Shown here one piece after another: positions 36,071-47,900 of a DNA stretch of 64,000 nucleotides. Source of the stretch: Nereocystis luetkeana. Lineage: Eukaryota > Sar > Phaeophyceae > Laminariales > Laminariaceae. The stretch is from assembly GCA_031213475.1 (NCBI GenBank), contig JARUPZ010000007.1:7683586-7747585 (forward strand). The letters are read 5' to 3'. The notes under the pieces were generated by a model. It was not told the origin of the DNA and made no database searches. It saw only the letters and a program-made list of their open reading frames with translations. A program made the position numbers and the translations under genes. The number at the start of each line of letters is the position of its first letter. Positions within the stretch are counted from its first letter, which is position 1.

Positions 36071-37215
36071 CGGTGAGGAGTGAGGAAAGGCGGTCGGAAG
36101 CAGAGCTGCGATTGGGCCTGTGATTCCTGCGGCTGGCCGGGTCAGGTCAGGTCTATGCACAGGCTATCATACAGTAGACACACACGGTACTTCTAGGCGT
36201 CGAATGAGAAAGTATGCTATCGTATACGTTAGAGGAGATGGTTGTACGATGTGCGTACCAAGTGCGAGTAGTCTACTGCATTAGTGTATACCTATAGCCC
36301 TGGAATAGCGACACTGTCTTGAGTCGCTTTCGTTCGTATTTTTATCACGTGGTTGAGTGCGGCAGTCGCCCGGAGCCGGGCGCAAACACCGAACTTCACC
36401 ATCCCCGGTCCCCTGGCTGGACATTTCTTGACTTATTTCCCAGGCTGTTACACAACCATCTCGTCCGCTCGTGCACAGTTTAGTACACCGAGTACGATCA
36501 ACACAGGCGTTGACTGGTTAGGGTTCTTCACAATTCAAGCAAAACTTCATGCAAATATGTGAATGCTTGGGATTGGAGTAAAGTGTGTGTTTTTGGTCGC
36601 CAAGAACGATGCACGCAAATGGGTACCTGAGGAGAGGAGCTCAAGGACAAACAATAGGAGCGACCTTGGCCCTGCTTTAGCAAAATGGGTGCAACACAAT
36701 TCGAGGCTAAATCCTATCCCGTTCCTCGACCGCTTGAGAAAATTCTCGCCATAAACGCGTAGTGCGGAGTTATTAATAGTGTGGACTATCAAATCATAAT
36801 TTTGTCGATTCTTTGCCAAGTCGTTCATCACACGGGATCGGCCGTCTATTGATAGTAAGTAACAAAGCAACCCACATGAACGTGAGCCTGGAACTATGAA
36901 ATTGGTAAGTGCTCAGCCAGGGCGCCGCCCAACCTTTTCGAGGAAGTCGACCCCTTCCTCTGGCTGGCCTGGGCCCGAGACAGCACGACCGCCAGACGGC
37001 TTGGCAACAGCACATACACGATACAAACGAGCAATAAGAAATCGTGCTTTCGCTCAGAATAAGAAAGTCTGTACTGGGACTCCCATCTAAAGTGTTCATT
37101 GTTCTGCTGGACCAAACGCTGGGGAGGTGTCTGGGTAACTCGTGGCAGACAAAGGAGAAGAGGAGGTTCTGCCGAAAAAGATGAAAGAAAAAAAGAGAGA
37201 GAAAAGGAAAAAGGA
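36071..37215. other. Intergenic stretch
   Basis: No gene, RNA or repeat recognised. Confidence 0.5.
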
Positions 37216-37249
37216 AAAAAGAAAGTAGCCTCTATTATTACTATTATTA

Positions 37250-37281
<32 letters not shown>

Positions 37282-37282
37282 T

Positions 37283-37320
<38 letters not shown>

Positions 37321-37409
37321 TCTCTTGCCATCCGACAATGTGCAGCATGATCTTCAACACGGATCACTCATAACTTTCCCGAAAGAAGAAAACCTCGGAA
37401 ACAAAAGGC
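37216..37409 (-). mobile_element. SINE-like retroposon (variant 1) with TTA-repeat tail
   Basis: The ATT repeat at 37216-37321 is the reversed TAA tail of a retroposon whose body (to 37409) matches the cluster at 6-8 kb, including CTTGCCATCCGACAATGTGC and CGAAAGAAGAAAACCTCGG. Confidence 0.7.
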
Positions 37410-37517
37410 AGTAGCCTCTAGTAATAGGCGTGTTTGAGCTCCAGTTCTTCGAAATCAGTGTGGAGTAGAACAAATCGACCCTTCGAAAGCTGAAAGACGA
37501 TCAACCCCCTGTGCAAA

Positions 37518-37730
37518 CCCTTTCAGCACTACAGTCCTGTCGGACAATTGGGGACATAACTATTACGGGGGACCATAGTTAATAGGACCGAATGTTGTTA
37601 CAGTAGTAAAAATGGTTCAATATATAGGTTTTTATGTATACGATAGGTCCTATTAACTATGGTCCCCCGAAATATCAATCGGGATTTGAGTGGTTTGTCT
37701 CCAAAGCGGGACTGCAGTTCTCAAAGGTTA
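37518..37730. mobile_element. MITE-C copy split by a MITE-A copy
   Basis: Outer halves ACCCTTTCAGCACTACAGTC and GCGGGACTGCAGTTCTCAAAG are MITE-C. Inside, 37563-37672 is a MITE-A flanked by TA (37561-37562 and 37673-37674). MITE-C is therefore older at this site. Confidence 0.8.
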
Positions 37731-37831
37731 ATGTTATTTACGCAGTGTGTGTTCGCTCCTTCTGCGCGCTCTCCACGGTACGGTAAATATACGGCAATGA
37801 CAAAACATGTACCAGGTACCTGGTATCGTAT

Positions 37832-39166
37832 ACAAGGCGCTTTGCTCCGCGGGCGGCCTACGCCGCCCGCTACGCTCAGAGGTCCATGATTGGATATAGT
37901 TTTTTAATCATGATGGTAGTTGCAAACTGGCGACTTCATAATGCCAAGAGTCCCGCCGCCATGCTTCAGGAGAAAACAGCTCGGACGCCACATACGCTTC
38001 GCATCGCTGGCGGTTGCCGCACGTACATACATACCCCAGGTATTATTCTTTTGATCATACTATTGTATGTACGAAAAAAGAGAAAGCACCACAGCACGGC
38101 ACAGCGGCACAGCAACACCGCAAAAACAATGTAAAATGAAACCGAAAAAATCGGGAATAAAAACAAATCACCGTCCCTCCCCCGAAATAATGTTCTGCCT
38201 GATTGGAACACCTTGCACCGGTCAAAAAAGAAAAAAAATGAACAGCAGAGCTTCTCTCTCAGCCTCGTACGCCGCCCGCTCCTCTCGCGACCACCTCGCC
38301 ACCGATTCGGTACGGGGAAAGCTTTCCTCACTCTCTGCCACAGTCAGCCCATCGCCCGCCTCGCGTGAAGCCCGGCGCTCACCGTGGTCGTCGTTCGCCA
38401 GCTCGACAGTATTGGTACTCAGAGCTGGGATCTCCCTCTTTCAACTTCAGCGAGATTGCCAAAATAAGCACCGCTTGAACGTTATCTTGCAACTTCGAAC
38501 GACCCTTGTATATATGTATCTCGTACATACTCTATCCAAAATCGCAAATTCGGGCCACATAGAGCAGGGACTTTTTCTTGAATGAAGAAATTGATTTGCG
38601 GAAAGCGCGAGAGCGTGAGTTAGCTACATTCGATGAAAATCGACGAGCAGTGGGAATGCTGAACCCTATGCGCGACAAAAAATAAAGGCAGGTACCGGGG
38701 GGGAGAAGGGACGACACCTGTGACCACGGCTTGTCCAGAAGATCGCCGAGGGTAAAACCTCCTACGAGCTAGGCTGGAAAGTAAAAGTGATGTAGAAAGA
38801 AAAAAAAAAAAAAAAAAGAGCCCGTTCATGCATCCCTCGTGTCTCGAGGCACACGCGACGCCTAGGCACGAAAGCGGCGACCGCGCTCCTTGCAACCCCC
38901 CCCCTACCCGTCAGCACCCGCTGACACCCGTGACGGCGCCGGGCTCTCCGCCGTGCCGTGCTCGGAGTACACGCACGCACATGAAACGAATGAAGAAAAA
39001 AGGAAGAAAGGACCGAGAGTGCCAAGAGACATGGAGAAAACGAAGAACCGCTGGAAAAGGTCCGGCAAGTACTAAAAGGAGGCGGTTTCGAAGTGGGAGC
39101 TCTGAGAGGCCAGGAATGTACCAACCGACCACGCTCAGGGATTAGATCTAAGTAAGTGGTTCTATA
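37832..39166 (+). repeat. Repeat G, copy 1 (about 1.3 kb)
   Basis: Nearly the whole block matches 53417-52194 in reverse orientation, from the GC-rich palindrome F at one end to TAAGTGGTTCTATAC at the other. A segment 38545-38815, ending in about 18 A, is missing from copy 2. No coding capacity is recognised in either copy. It could be a non-autonomous transposon or a duplicated genomic block. Confidence 0.7.
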
Positions 39167-39690
39167 CATGACATGTGATATCATACAGTCGTACGTAGTA
39201 CCAGGTAACTATTATTATATACCAGGAATATATAGGCTGTAGGTCGTAACGTGCATGTTCGTTTTTCTTATCTCGCTCGCTAATGTCGATGTACGAGTAT
39301 TAATAGTGGCAACCCGTAACCTTCTGAACTCCCTCGAGTGGTCCAATTTGTCAAGCAAGCCAGAGTAAGCAAAAGCAAGTCAATCAGGGAGCATCAGCAG
39401 GGTCGACAAGGTATTTCTTCCACTTCAGAGTTATAGGAGCCTGTCCTGCGACCACGGACTGCTGTATTGTATTGTGGCGATGAGTTAATGTGAGAACAAC
39501 AACAAACAACAAGAGGCCGACAAAAAAAAACAGAAGAAACACCGAACACAACAGAACCGAGCATCACATTTCATAAAACAAGCCAGCAACAGAAAGTGAC
39601 AGCCGCACATGTCACACCAAACGAGCCTCTCTCGCTGCCTGTCGCCATCCGGGCTCGGGACGAGAGGCGCAAACGCCATTCCTATACTAG
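39167..39690. other. Intergenic stretch with an AAC-tailed repeat end
   Basis: TACCAGGTA at 39202, and the 3' end of the AAC-tailed family at 39440-39510 (GACCACGGACT...GAGTTAATGTGAG). Confidence 0.5.
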
Positions 39691-39794
39691 TACGGGGGGC
39701 CATAGTTAACAAGACCAAATATTGTTAGTAAAAATGGTTAAACATATAGGGTTTTATGTATACCATAGGTCCTGTTAACTATGGTCCCCCGTAA
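39691..39794. mobile_element. MITE-A copy
   Basis: The left end lacks the first bases (AGTACGGGGGGCC); the right end reads GGTCCCCCGTAA then TA. Confidence 0.75.
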
Positions 39795-41310
39795 TAGTAC
39801 ATACGAGTACAAAATACCAGGTACCAGTACGTTTAATAGGATAACACGACACGTGCGCGATATTATTTGCACTTTTATACGATCGGAACAAGGAGTCAAG
39901 TGTAGTACCTGTAGTTTCACACGCAATACCTGGTACCAGTATACCAGTAAAGATATACAGGTAAAAGAACAACATCGGCCACAATGTTCCTCGACGTCCA
40001 AGGATAATTTGCATGTATGGACAGCTCCCCTGGCAGCTCGCAGCTGAACGGCTCGACACTCAACACACGAGCTGTGAGTGTAAGTACGTACGAATCTGTC
40101 GTGGAAATGGGGCATCTACACCAGTACATCAAAACTGACCGCCCATGATTGCTACCACAGGTACAATATTATACATACTGCACAATCTCAATCTCAAGAC
40201 TGCTGCTGCAGAATGCAGACACCTTGGTGATGATACCAAAATCATACACAGCACATGTCGCGAAACTCAAAAGAGTTTTCACAGCGGAAAGAGAAAGCGG
40301 CCGAGGCGAAGGCGAAGGCGGCACGATAAAAAAAAAGAGCAGCCAAAGCGGGTCGAATGAGCACCTAGCCACTAGCCACAACCATCAAGCACGCACGGGA
40401 TCCCATGGCCGATCGACCGCGTACACAGCCAGAGGAGATTTCACCCAACTTTGTACGCACGCTGATCGCAGCAGGGCTGGGGGGACTCGCTCCTCGAGAA
40501 GGAAACAAACACGAAGTCAAGGAAGGGCGGACTATTGTTGCTCACTGCCTCCTCACTTCTCACGACAAACGAGGGGATAAGCGTTGCATGAAGCGACTCC
40601 CCCGCCTCGAGCAAGCAGAAGACTAGGTCGGCGTCGACCGCGTCTCGGGGTCGCGGCGCTGGTGATCACGCGAGCCTCGCGACTTCGCTTTATCTCCCAC
40701 TCCCTACCAATCGCAGCATCGAATTAACGACACCTCAAATTATATGGCACAAGGCATCCCTTGGAGAGCAACGCGCACACACCTTGAAGTCTCCGTGTGT
40801 CTCCTCAGAGTAGGACAAGAACCAACCGGGAAGGCTCGTAGCCCTCTATCGCCGGCAATGACACCACCGTGGATGTGTGTGTACCTCTCGTAGCAGCAGC
40901 AGTCACTCACGACGGGAACGGGCGGGACTACCAGTACGCAGACAAGAATTCAAGTAGTTGATGTTTGGGGGTAAAGGAGGGCAGCAGGCGCGTGCGGGCA
41001 CAGCGAACTGGCGAACAGCTACGGGCCAAAAGGCGACGTGGCACCAGAAAAAATCGGGAATAGGTTTTATATGATAATGCGTTATTATATCGGGATCGGG
41101 GCTCCTCGTTAGCAGCGAGGGTTGGCATTTTTTTTTAAAGCAACGCATTCTTATTGGTCAAATACCCGATAAAGAGGCCCAGCGAGATAAATTGAATTTA
41201 AATTTCGACTTTTGATTGCATCGTCCATTGATTGGCAAGAAGCCAAAATTCACGTTCGAATCGCGCTCACTGGACTGTCACACTGCTACTGCTGTCGCGT
41301 TTCGTGTCCG
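39795..41310. other. Intergenic stretch
   Basis: TACCAGGTA/TACCTGGTA at 39815 and 39930. Open frames such as 40149-40580 have no domain. Confidence 0.4.
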
Positions 41311-41319
41311 CCAACGATA

Positions 41320-41320
41320 C

Positions 41321-41371
<51 letters not shown>

Positions 41372-41640
41372 ACAGCAGCAGCAACAACAGCAGACCAGGC
41401 AGTCAACCCTCCTCGTGCCTGGCCCCAGACGCCGAAGAGGAGGAGCAGTGGCAGGATGAGCACCAACAGCCTCCGGCAGCAGCACCCGCAAAGCAGCCGA
41501 CGTCAATCAGAAGGCCTTGCTAGTAGTATCATCAGTAGTAGATAGAAACACCAGTGCCAGCACCATCAACAGCAAGCAGCAGCAGCAGCAGCTGCAGCAG
41601 CAGACCAGGCAGCAGCAGTAGCAGCAGTAGTAAGCAGCCG
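41320..41640. repeat. CAG-rich triplet repeats
   Basis: CAG runs at 41322-41361 and 41570-41640 with interrupted CAA/CAG between. They read as poly-Ser, poly-Ala or poly-Gln in the three plus frames. No exon structure around them is convincing. Confidence 0.7.
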
Positions 41641-41973
41641 ACCAGGCAGCAAAAGCTCTCCTACGAGACCAGGCCTAAGATCTACCGCGGCAACAACTTG
41701 AAGCTTCTGTTGAAGCCACAGGTGAACTGCAAGTGGTATTACTCTTCTGTTTTCATGGTACACGCTTGATCCAGAGCACAGAAAAACAACTACTGCAGTA
41801 CCGACTTATTTACCAATACGACGGTTGTGAAGAGCACTGCCTGAAACGTCAGAACGAGTGGCGCAGTTTATGTTTTCTGTAAGACTCGACATAACCTCGA
41901 CCGTCGTCCATCGCCCGTCTCGCTTGTTGAACCCACCCCCAGATGACTGCTGCTGTGCTGACCGTATTCGTTG

Positions 41974-42166
41974 AACCCTTTCAGAACCGCAGTCCCGTTT
42001 TGGGGACAAACCACTCAAATTCTTAGTGATTTGTCCCCAAAACGGGATCCCGAACCGGCACGTAACTGTCAACCCTTTCAGAACCGCAGTCCCGTTTTGG
42101 GGGCAAACCAGTCAAATTCTTGGGGATTTGTCCCCAAAACGGGACTGCGGTCCTAAAAGGGTTAAG
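41974..42166. mobile_element. Two MITE-C copies, the second inside a 24-bp perfect inverted repeat
   Basis: 41974-42049 is a copy lacking its right end. 42071-42165 is a complete copy (AACCGCAGTCCCGTTTTGGG, TTTGTCCCCAAAACGGGACT). The second is flanked by ATCCCGAACCGGCACGTAAC... on the left (42047-42070) and its exact complement on the right (42170-42193). Confidence 0.75.
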
Positions 42167-42309
42167 GTGGACAGTTACGTGCCGGTTCGGGATACTGGCA
42201 TATTGTGTACCAGGTATTATGTATTACCTGGTACCTGGTACCGGATGTATTATGTGATTACTGACATCTGGGTGCTAGGGATGACGCACGATGTCACCTA
42301 CCGCTGCTT

Positions 42310-42855
42310 CGAGTGAGGCATAACGTAAGTCCGGCAAGGAGCAGGGGCTACCTGCCGTAGACACAGCAGGGAGGGATGCTGTGTCGCCATCGTTGGATCG
42401 CTTCGACGATGGCACCGGGAGCAGGAAGGAGGAACGTGGTGGTACTGCGGGAGCTGATCACACACGGGAGGCCAGCTCGGCGGTCGAGGGCAAGATTGGG
42501 GCGTTGGCCCTGAGGGTAGAGCTCACCTTCGCCCTTTTAGAACCGCACTCCCATATATGTGGGGACAATTCACTCTAAATATAAGTAGTTTGTCCCCAAA
42601 ACGGGACTGGGGTCCTAAAAGGGTTAGGGGCCAACGCCCCAATCTTGCTCTCGACCGCCGAGCTGACCTCCCGTGTGATCAGCTCCCGCAGTATCACCAC
42701 GTTCCTCCTTCCTGCTCCCGGTGCGTTCCAACGATGGCGACACAGCATCCCTTCCTGCTGTATCTACGGCAGGTAGCCCCTGCTCCCTGCCGGACTTATG
42801 CTGTGCCTTACTCTCTGGACTGGTTCTCAATAGAGTCGCCATCATCTCAAGCAGC
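42310..42855. mobile_element. Inverted duplication of the LINE 5' region with MITE-C at the centre
   Basis: The left arm (about 42325-42530) matches 48245-48455 in the same direction. The right arm (about 42630-42850) is the complement of the same sequence. MITE-C (42532-42625) sits at the turn. In the intact LINE the same place is already a natural hairpin (AGATTGGGGCGTTGGCCCC and complement, 48427-48511). Confidence 0.7.
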
Positions 42856-42857
42856 AG

Positions 42858-43245
42858 TTCAGCATGATACGATTTTTTACGTTCCTCCGCGTCTGCGGCT
42901 GCTTGTTGTAAACCTTCTTGGAGAGCAAGGCCCTGCTCCGATACTACGGTCCTAAGATCATCATGGGTGCAGGCCCTAAGATCATCATGGGTGCAGGATC
43001 ATCATGGGTGCAGGTCCCTGCACCCATGATCATGGGTGCAGGTCCCTGCACCCATGATGATCTTAGGGCCGTAGTATCGGAGCAGGGCCTTGCTCTCCAA
43101 GGTTTACAACAAGCAGCCGCAGACGCGGAGGAGAGCACCCATGATGATCTGAGGGCCGTAGTATCGGAGCAGGGCCTTGCTCTCCCAGGTTTACAACAAG
43201 CAGCCGCAGACGCGGAGGAGCGTCTAAAATCGTCTCATCATGCTG
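42858..43245. repeat. Fold-back repeat with direct repeat units
   Basis: Left arm 42858-42980 and right arm 43040-43245 are complementary, from AGCAGTTCAGCATGATACG to GATCATCATGGGTGCA. The loop holds several GGGTGCAGGTCCCTGCACCC palindromes. The right arm carries an extra direct copy of a 72-bp unit that reads HDDLRAVVSEQGLAL in frame. Confidence 0.75.
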
Positions 43246-43556
43246 AACTGCTTGTGTGTGTTCTTCACATTAAACCGTTCTTTCTACCCGTCGGCATCCA
43301 GCACAACCAGTGTCCGTGCCGATTCTTCAATCCTAGAAGAACATCTTCAATCCTAGAAGAGATACAAGTTCTGTGGTCACAAAGCTACGCCACAGAGATA
43401 CTACGTTGCCACGTATGCAGTAAGCAAACTGCAGTGAGCAATGCAATGCCATGTCACAGGCACGACATACACATTCTATGAAATATAGAAACGAAAGGAA
43501 ACAATCAAAGAGAAAACAAAAACATACCAGGTAGTAGACAAATCGAAAGAGAAGAA

Positions 43557-43697
43557 TAGTCTTCATGAGCGTCACATCAGTTCTGATTTGTCGTAGGATA
43601 CTGCCGCGCTTTTGTTCTGGAGAGTTCTTCACTTTCTGTTAGTCGTTTATTAGAACAATACACTACACATTGTCGGATGGCAAGCATAATAATAATA
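43557..43697 (+). mobile_element. SINE-like retroposon (variant 2)
   Basis: Runs from TCTTCATGAGCGTCACATC to CACATTGTCGGATGGCAAGC plus a TAA repeat. It is absent from the paralogous site near 4612 (AAAGAGAAGAAGAAAAAAAATG). Confidence 0.75.
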
Positions 43698-43846
43698 AAA
43701 AAAATGAAAGCAAAAACTAGAAGAAACAATCTGTCGTGGCCCCCCCCGCAGGCGAGGTGGCCAATACTTGAAAAAAAACGAGCTGGGAAAATAAAATAAA
43801 ATAAAGCAACACAAAAAGCACCATCGCTTGTAAAAACAGAGTAAAA

Positions 43847-44132
43847 GGTTCATTCTTATCGGAGAGCGTTTTTTCCATAATTTCCGATGTTTGGAAATAA
43901 TTGGAGATATGTATCAATATACGGAGGCGTTCTGTCACTATTCGTGAAATTCTCCAGAAACAAAAATATCAAGTTCGTTATATTAACATTCCAATATTTG
44001 GGGGGAAAAAAACAGGAAAATATGGAAGATTGAAAAATTGCGCGAAAAAAATGTCGAAAAATTGGACAAAAAGCTCTCCGATAAGAATGACCCTCGAAAA
44101 TTTGGACAAAAAGCTCTCCGATAAGAATGACC
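43847..44132. mobile_element. DNA transposon-like element with 28-bp inverted ends
   Basis: Ends GGTTCATTCTTATCGGAGAG and CTCTCCGATAAGAATGACC are inverted repeats. The right end is present twice in tandem (44080-44094 and 44117-44132). The paralogous site at about 4755 is empty. Flanks GTAAAAGG/GTAAGACA could be an imperfect 8-bp target duplication. Superfamily not assigned. Confidence 0.6.
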
Positions 44133-44544
44133 GTAAGACAAAGAACCAAGGGAAAAAAAACAAAAACAAAGGGAAAATAACAGGCAGACCAAAGCCCAAA
44201 GCACCCTCCAGGTGGCGGCAGCAAGCAGTTTGTGGTACTAGAGTAGTATAGCCAGGTTCCCCGTGCTAATCCGCCAGGTACGTTGCTATACCCAGACTGC
44301 CGTCTCCGCCCTGCGTTCGTCAACTATGCCCAGCCCCTTGGCGTCAGACAATACAAAACGAGCAGAGCAGGTTCGTCATCCAACCACGCCACACGACTCT
44401 TCAGTACGGCTTATCAATCAGAAAAGGAAGAGAAATAAATAAAATGAAAATCACGGAGAATCAGCGCAAGAAAGAAAAAAACATAACAAAAAGAGAAGAC
44501 AAGGGAAGACCACGTTCGAACCAGCTGCCCCAGTTGGTGGCACT

Positions 44545-44885
44545 TGTGAGGGTGTTACCTACTGAGCTATAGGGGTAAAAGATCGATCGATTACCCAGCC
44601 CAACGTAATCCTTATAACACTCTCCCCCCCTCTGAACGGCGGGGTCTTTGGGGCGTCGGAACCGTATACGTCCGTACGCTGACCTAGCCGCTTCGTTTCA
44701 TTACCTGGGGAACCAGGGAGATGTGTGTTTTTTAGGTGTGCACGCGCAAGCGTTTCTGTAAAAGAAACATTCGAAGTGAGGTTCGAACCCGTGACCTGGA
44801 CGACGTCAAATGTGAAGGTGTTACCTACTGAGCTACAGGGGTAAAAGACCGATCGATTACCTAGCCCAAGGTAATCCTTATAACA
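44545..44885 (-). mobile_element. TRIM-like element with tRNA-type promoter, copy T3
   Basis: 75-bp terminal direct repeats (44885-44811 and 44619-44545), TGTTATAAGG start and CTCACA end, purine tract GAGGGGGGAGAG next to the 3' repeat, and a perfect 4-bp target duplication (CACT on the plus strand, 44541-44544 and 44886-44889). The host site is known from the empty LINE copy near 5185. A box TAGCTCAGTAGG and B box GGTTCGAACC are intact. It looks whole and is the youngest of the copies here. Confidence 0.8.
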
Positions 44886-44913
44886 CACTAGTAGTATGGT
44901 CATGTTCTACTTC

Positions 44914-47900
44914 CTAGTCGGCCTGGTGCCTTGCTGCCCTGTCTGCCGTCTCCTTCCTACTTTCGTCTACCGCAGTTTCCCTTCTACTCCTCCTGTTCCC
45001 CCCCCTCTCAGCATTCCCTTGGTCGGGCGTTCTGCCACTTCTCCTGTTGCCCCCTCCACCCCCATTCCCTTGGACACCATCCACGGCGGATGCGCGGTGC
45101 TGCCTACTCATCTTAGCCTCAGCCTCGTGCCACCTCACCATCAACCGTTCGGCTGCTTCAAGGATCCCCCGGAACCACTTCCCCGCCTTTTTGGCTGCAG
45201 TGGACCACAACGCGGTCCCAACTCCAAACACCAAGGGGGCAACTTCCGTTGACCCTTCGGTGGCTCGGAACTCCCTAAGGTCTTCGACTATGCATCTATG
45301 CCAAGTCTTACACTGTCCGCCTGGTCTAGGGTTCTCCCCACCAGCTATCGTCCCGAACATTACCCGACTGGGTAATCGCTCCTTGCTTTGCCGTGCCACG
45401 CCCCCCGCAAAGAAGAGCCGCCGTTTACGAATGGTCGTTTCGATGCTCTCGCAACGTGTCATCTTGAGGGCCTTCGCGTATGAGAGGGTGGCATGGTCAG
45501 CACGAAGTCGGCGCTGGAAGCCAATGACTCGCAACAGGACTTGGTGGTGAGCCGTTCGAAGCTTGGCAAAGTGTTCCGCTCTGAGGGTCCACGTCACACA
45601 CCCGCACAGCAGGGTCTCAATCACCTCGGCCTTCAGCATTCGGACTTTAAGGCTAAGGGGGGCGGTCGTCCTATCATACAACTCCGGGCCGAACCGTTTG
45701 AGGCATGCTCGCATGAGGCGGATCCGTCGGTCGATTTCGAGCGAGAGGGCAGCGTTTTTGTGGATAACGCCGCCTAGGCATAAGAACTGGGTCGTCTGCT
45801 TGTACCTCTGGCCTGACGCTTCGATGACGAGCGGTGGTGCGAGGGTTGTCTGGTCTGGTGTTTGTAGGACCATTGTCTCTGTCTTCTTTTCCGACACCGT
45901 GAGGCCTGCTGCTTCGAAGACAGTCACGATGACTGTCATCATTTTCGCGAGCCCTTCAGCCGACTTCGAGACAATTCCTGCATCATCGGCGTACAACATG
46001 CCCCATACAGCCCTTCGCACGCACGCCAATGGCTCCTGCTTCTCTGTTCGAACTACTCCAGCATCACTGAGTTGGACCAAATCCCTTACGATGGCTTTGT
46101 TTTGGCTGAAGCGTACTAGTACGACGTGTAACGCAGCAGCGAATAACACGTCGAACAGTAACGGTGATAGTACACAGCCTTGCCGCAGCCCCTGCGTGAC
46201 ATCAAACCATTCCGAGAGCTCGCCGTCATCAGTACGCACGCGAGCCCGCATGCCATCGTTGAAATAACGGATAATTCTCAGCATCTTGGTTGGTACGCCA
46301 AAGCGTGTGAGTACCTTCCATAACAGCTCTCGGTGGACAGAGTTCTGCAGATCGATGAAGCACACGTACAAGGGGATTCCCCTCTGTCGTCGAGCTCTTG
46401 CAACCGGCGCACGACGAACAACCTATCAATCGTTGATCGTGCGGGGCGGAAGCCGCACTGTTCCTCAGGGAGTAGTTCCTCGGTCTCGCAGTAGTTGCTG
46501 AGGCGGGACGCGACGATTTTCAACAACACTTTTGCCTGCGTGGGCAACAAGCGAAATCCCTCTGTAGTTGTTGCAGTCAGTTCGGTTCTTCTTTTTGTGA
46601 AGGACCTTGATGATCGCATCTTTCCATTGCTGGGGGACTTCTCCTGTAAACCAAACATTGACAAGGATGTTGTGAAAGCACTGAGCGAATGCCGGGTGGT
46701 CGATTTTTAGGAGTTCGACCGGGAGACCATCTGGCCCGACAGCTTTCCAATTTGACATCCCCTCAAGTGCTTCTGTCATCTTGTCTATGGATGGTTCATC
46801 TTCAAGCGACAGTTTAGGCGGTCGCGGTGGCAAGGGGTCGATGATCGTGGGATCGAGTTTCAGCGACTTCGTGTTCAAGAGTTTGTGGTAAAACCCCGCC
46901 CATCGTTCACGAATTCGCACCTCATCCCGTAAGAGCGTGCCATCCTCGTCCCTAATGAACTGTTCGCTCCTCGCTATAGTCCCTTCCAATCCTACCGTAC
47001 TCTTAAGGTGCTTGTAAAAGCCTCTCTGGTCGTTGTCCGCTAGGAGTCATTCGGTTTCGGCAAGGTACGCTTCGAAGTACGCATGCAGTCCTGCGGCAAT
47101 CACCTTCTGCAGGTTCGCACACGCAGATCTCAGGGTCTTCCACGCGGTTCTATCCCGGGGGTGGGCACGCAAGAATTGTCGTGCATCCTCCCTCGCTGTC
47201 CATGCTGGTATGAATGCGGCCAAGGTTTCGGCAGACTCACACCATCCATGTCTGCGGTGGCGACGTGCAGGGGGTGGTACCTCTTTTTCGACCGCATCAA
47301 GAATAGCCGTAGCGAAAAACTCAACCATACCAGACGTAATACGGGACTGGATAGGCTGGTTGAGAGTGGAGATGACCCTGGCGACTACTCGTTCACGACA
47401 CTTTCCATCGGACATAAAAAGCTGCCTGTCGAACTCTCGGCGTTTTGTCGGTCTACGTATTTGTCTGTTGGGCGCAAAGTGACCACCGAGTCGGACTTTG
47501 ATATACAATATGTTGTGGTCTGAGTCAGCCTTAGCTGGGGCAGGAGGCTGTGGGACGACTTTAGCATCTTGTACTCTAGGTCGATGGACTTGACGGGTTA
47601 GGATGTAGTCGATCCGCTTACGGTCATTCGGGCTGGTGCCGTTGTTTGTATGCGATATCCCACCCTTGCGCGTGCTGAAAAACGTGTTGGTGAGAGCTAA
47701 CTTGCAATTGGTGGCGAACGACAGGAGCCGTCTGCCATTATCGTTACGATCATCACGTCCATACGCTCCCAGCACTCTACTTTCATCATCACCGCACCCT
47801 TCCTTCCTCTGTCCAGTTCGCGCGTTGGCATCCATCAGTACAAACAGACACTCTTTCGACGGGAATTTTTCCACCAAGTCCTCCAGCTTCTGCCAGAAAA

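Noticed and set aside
41212-41545. Poly-Ser/poly-Gln protein gene
   Set aside because: CAG repeats give open frames in all plus frames; no flanking conserved sequence or splice sites.
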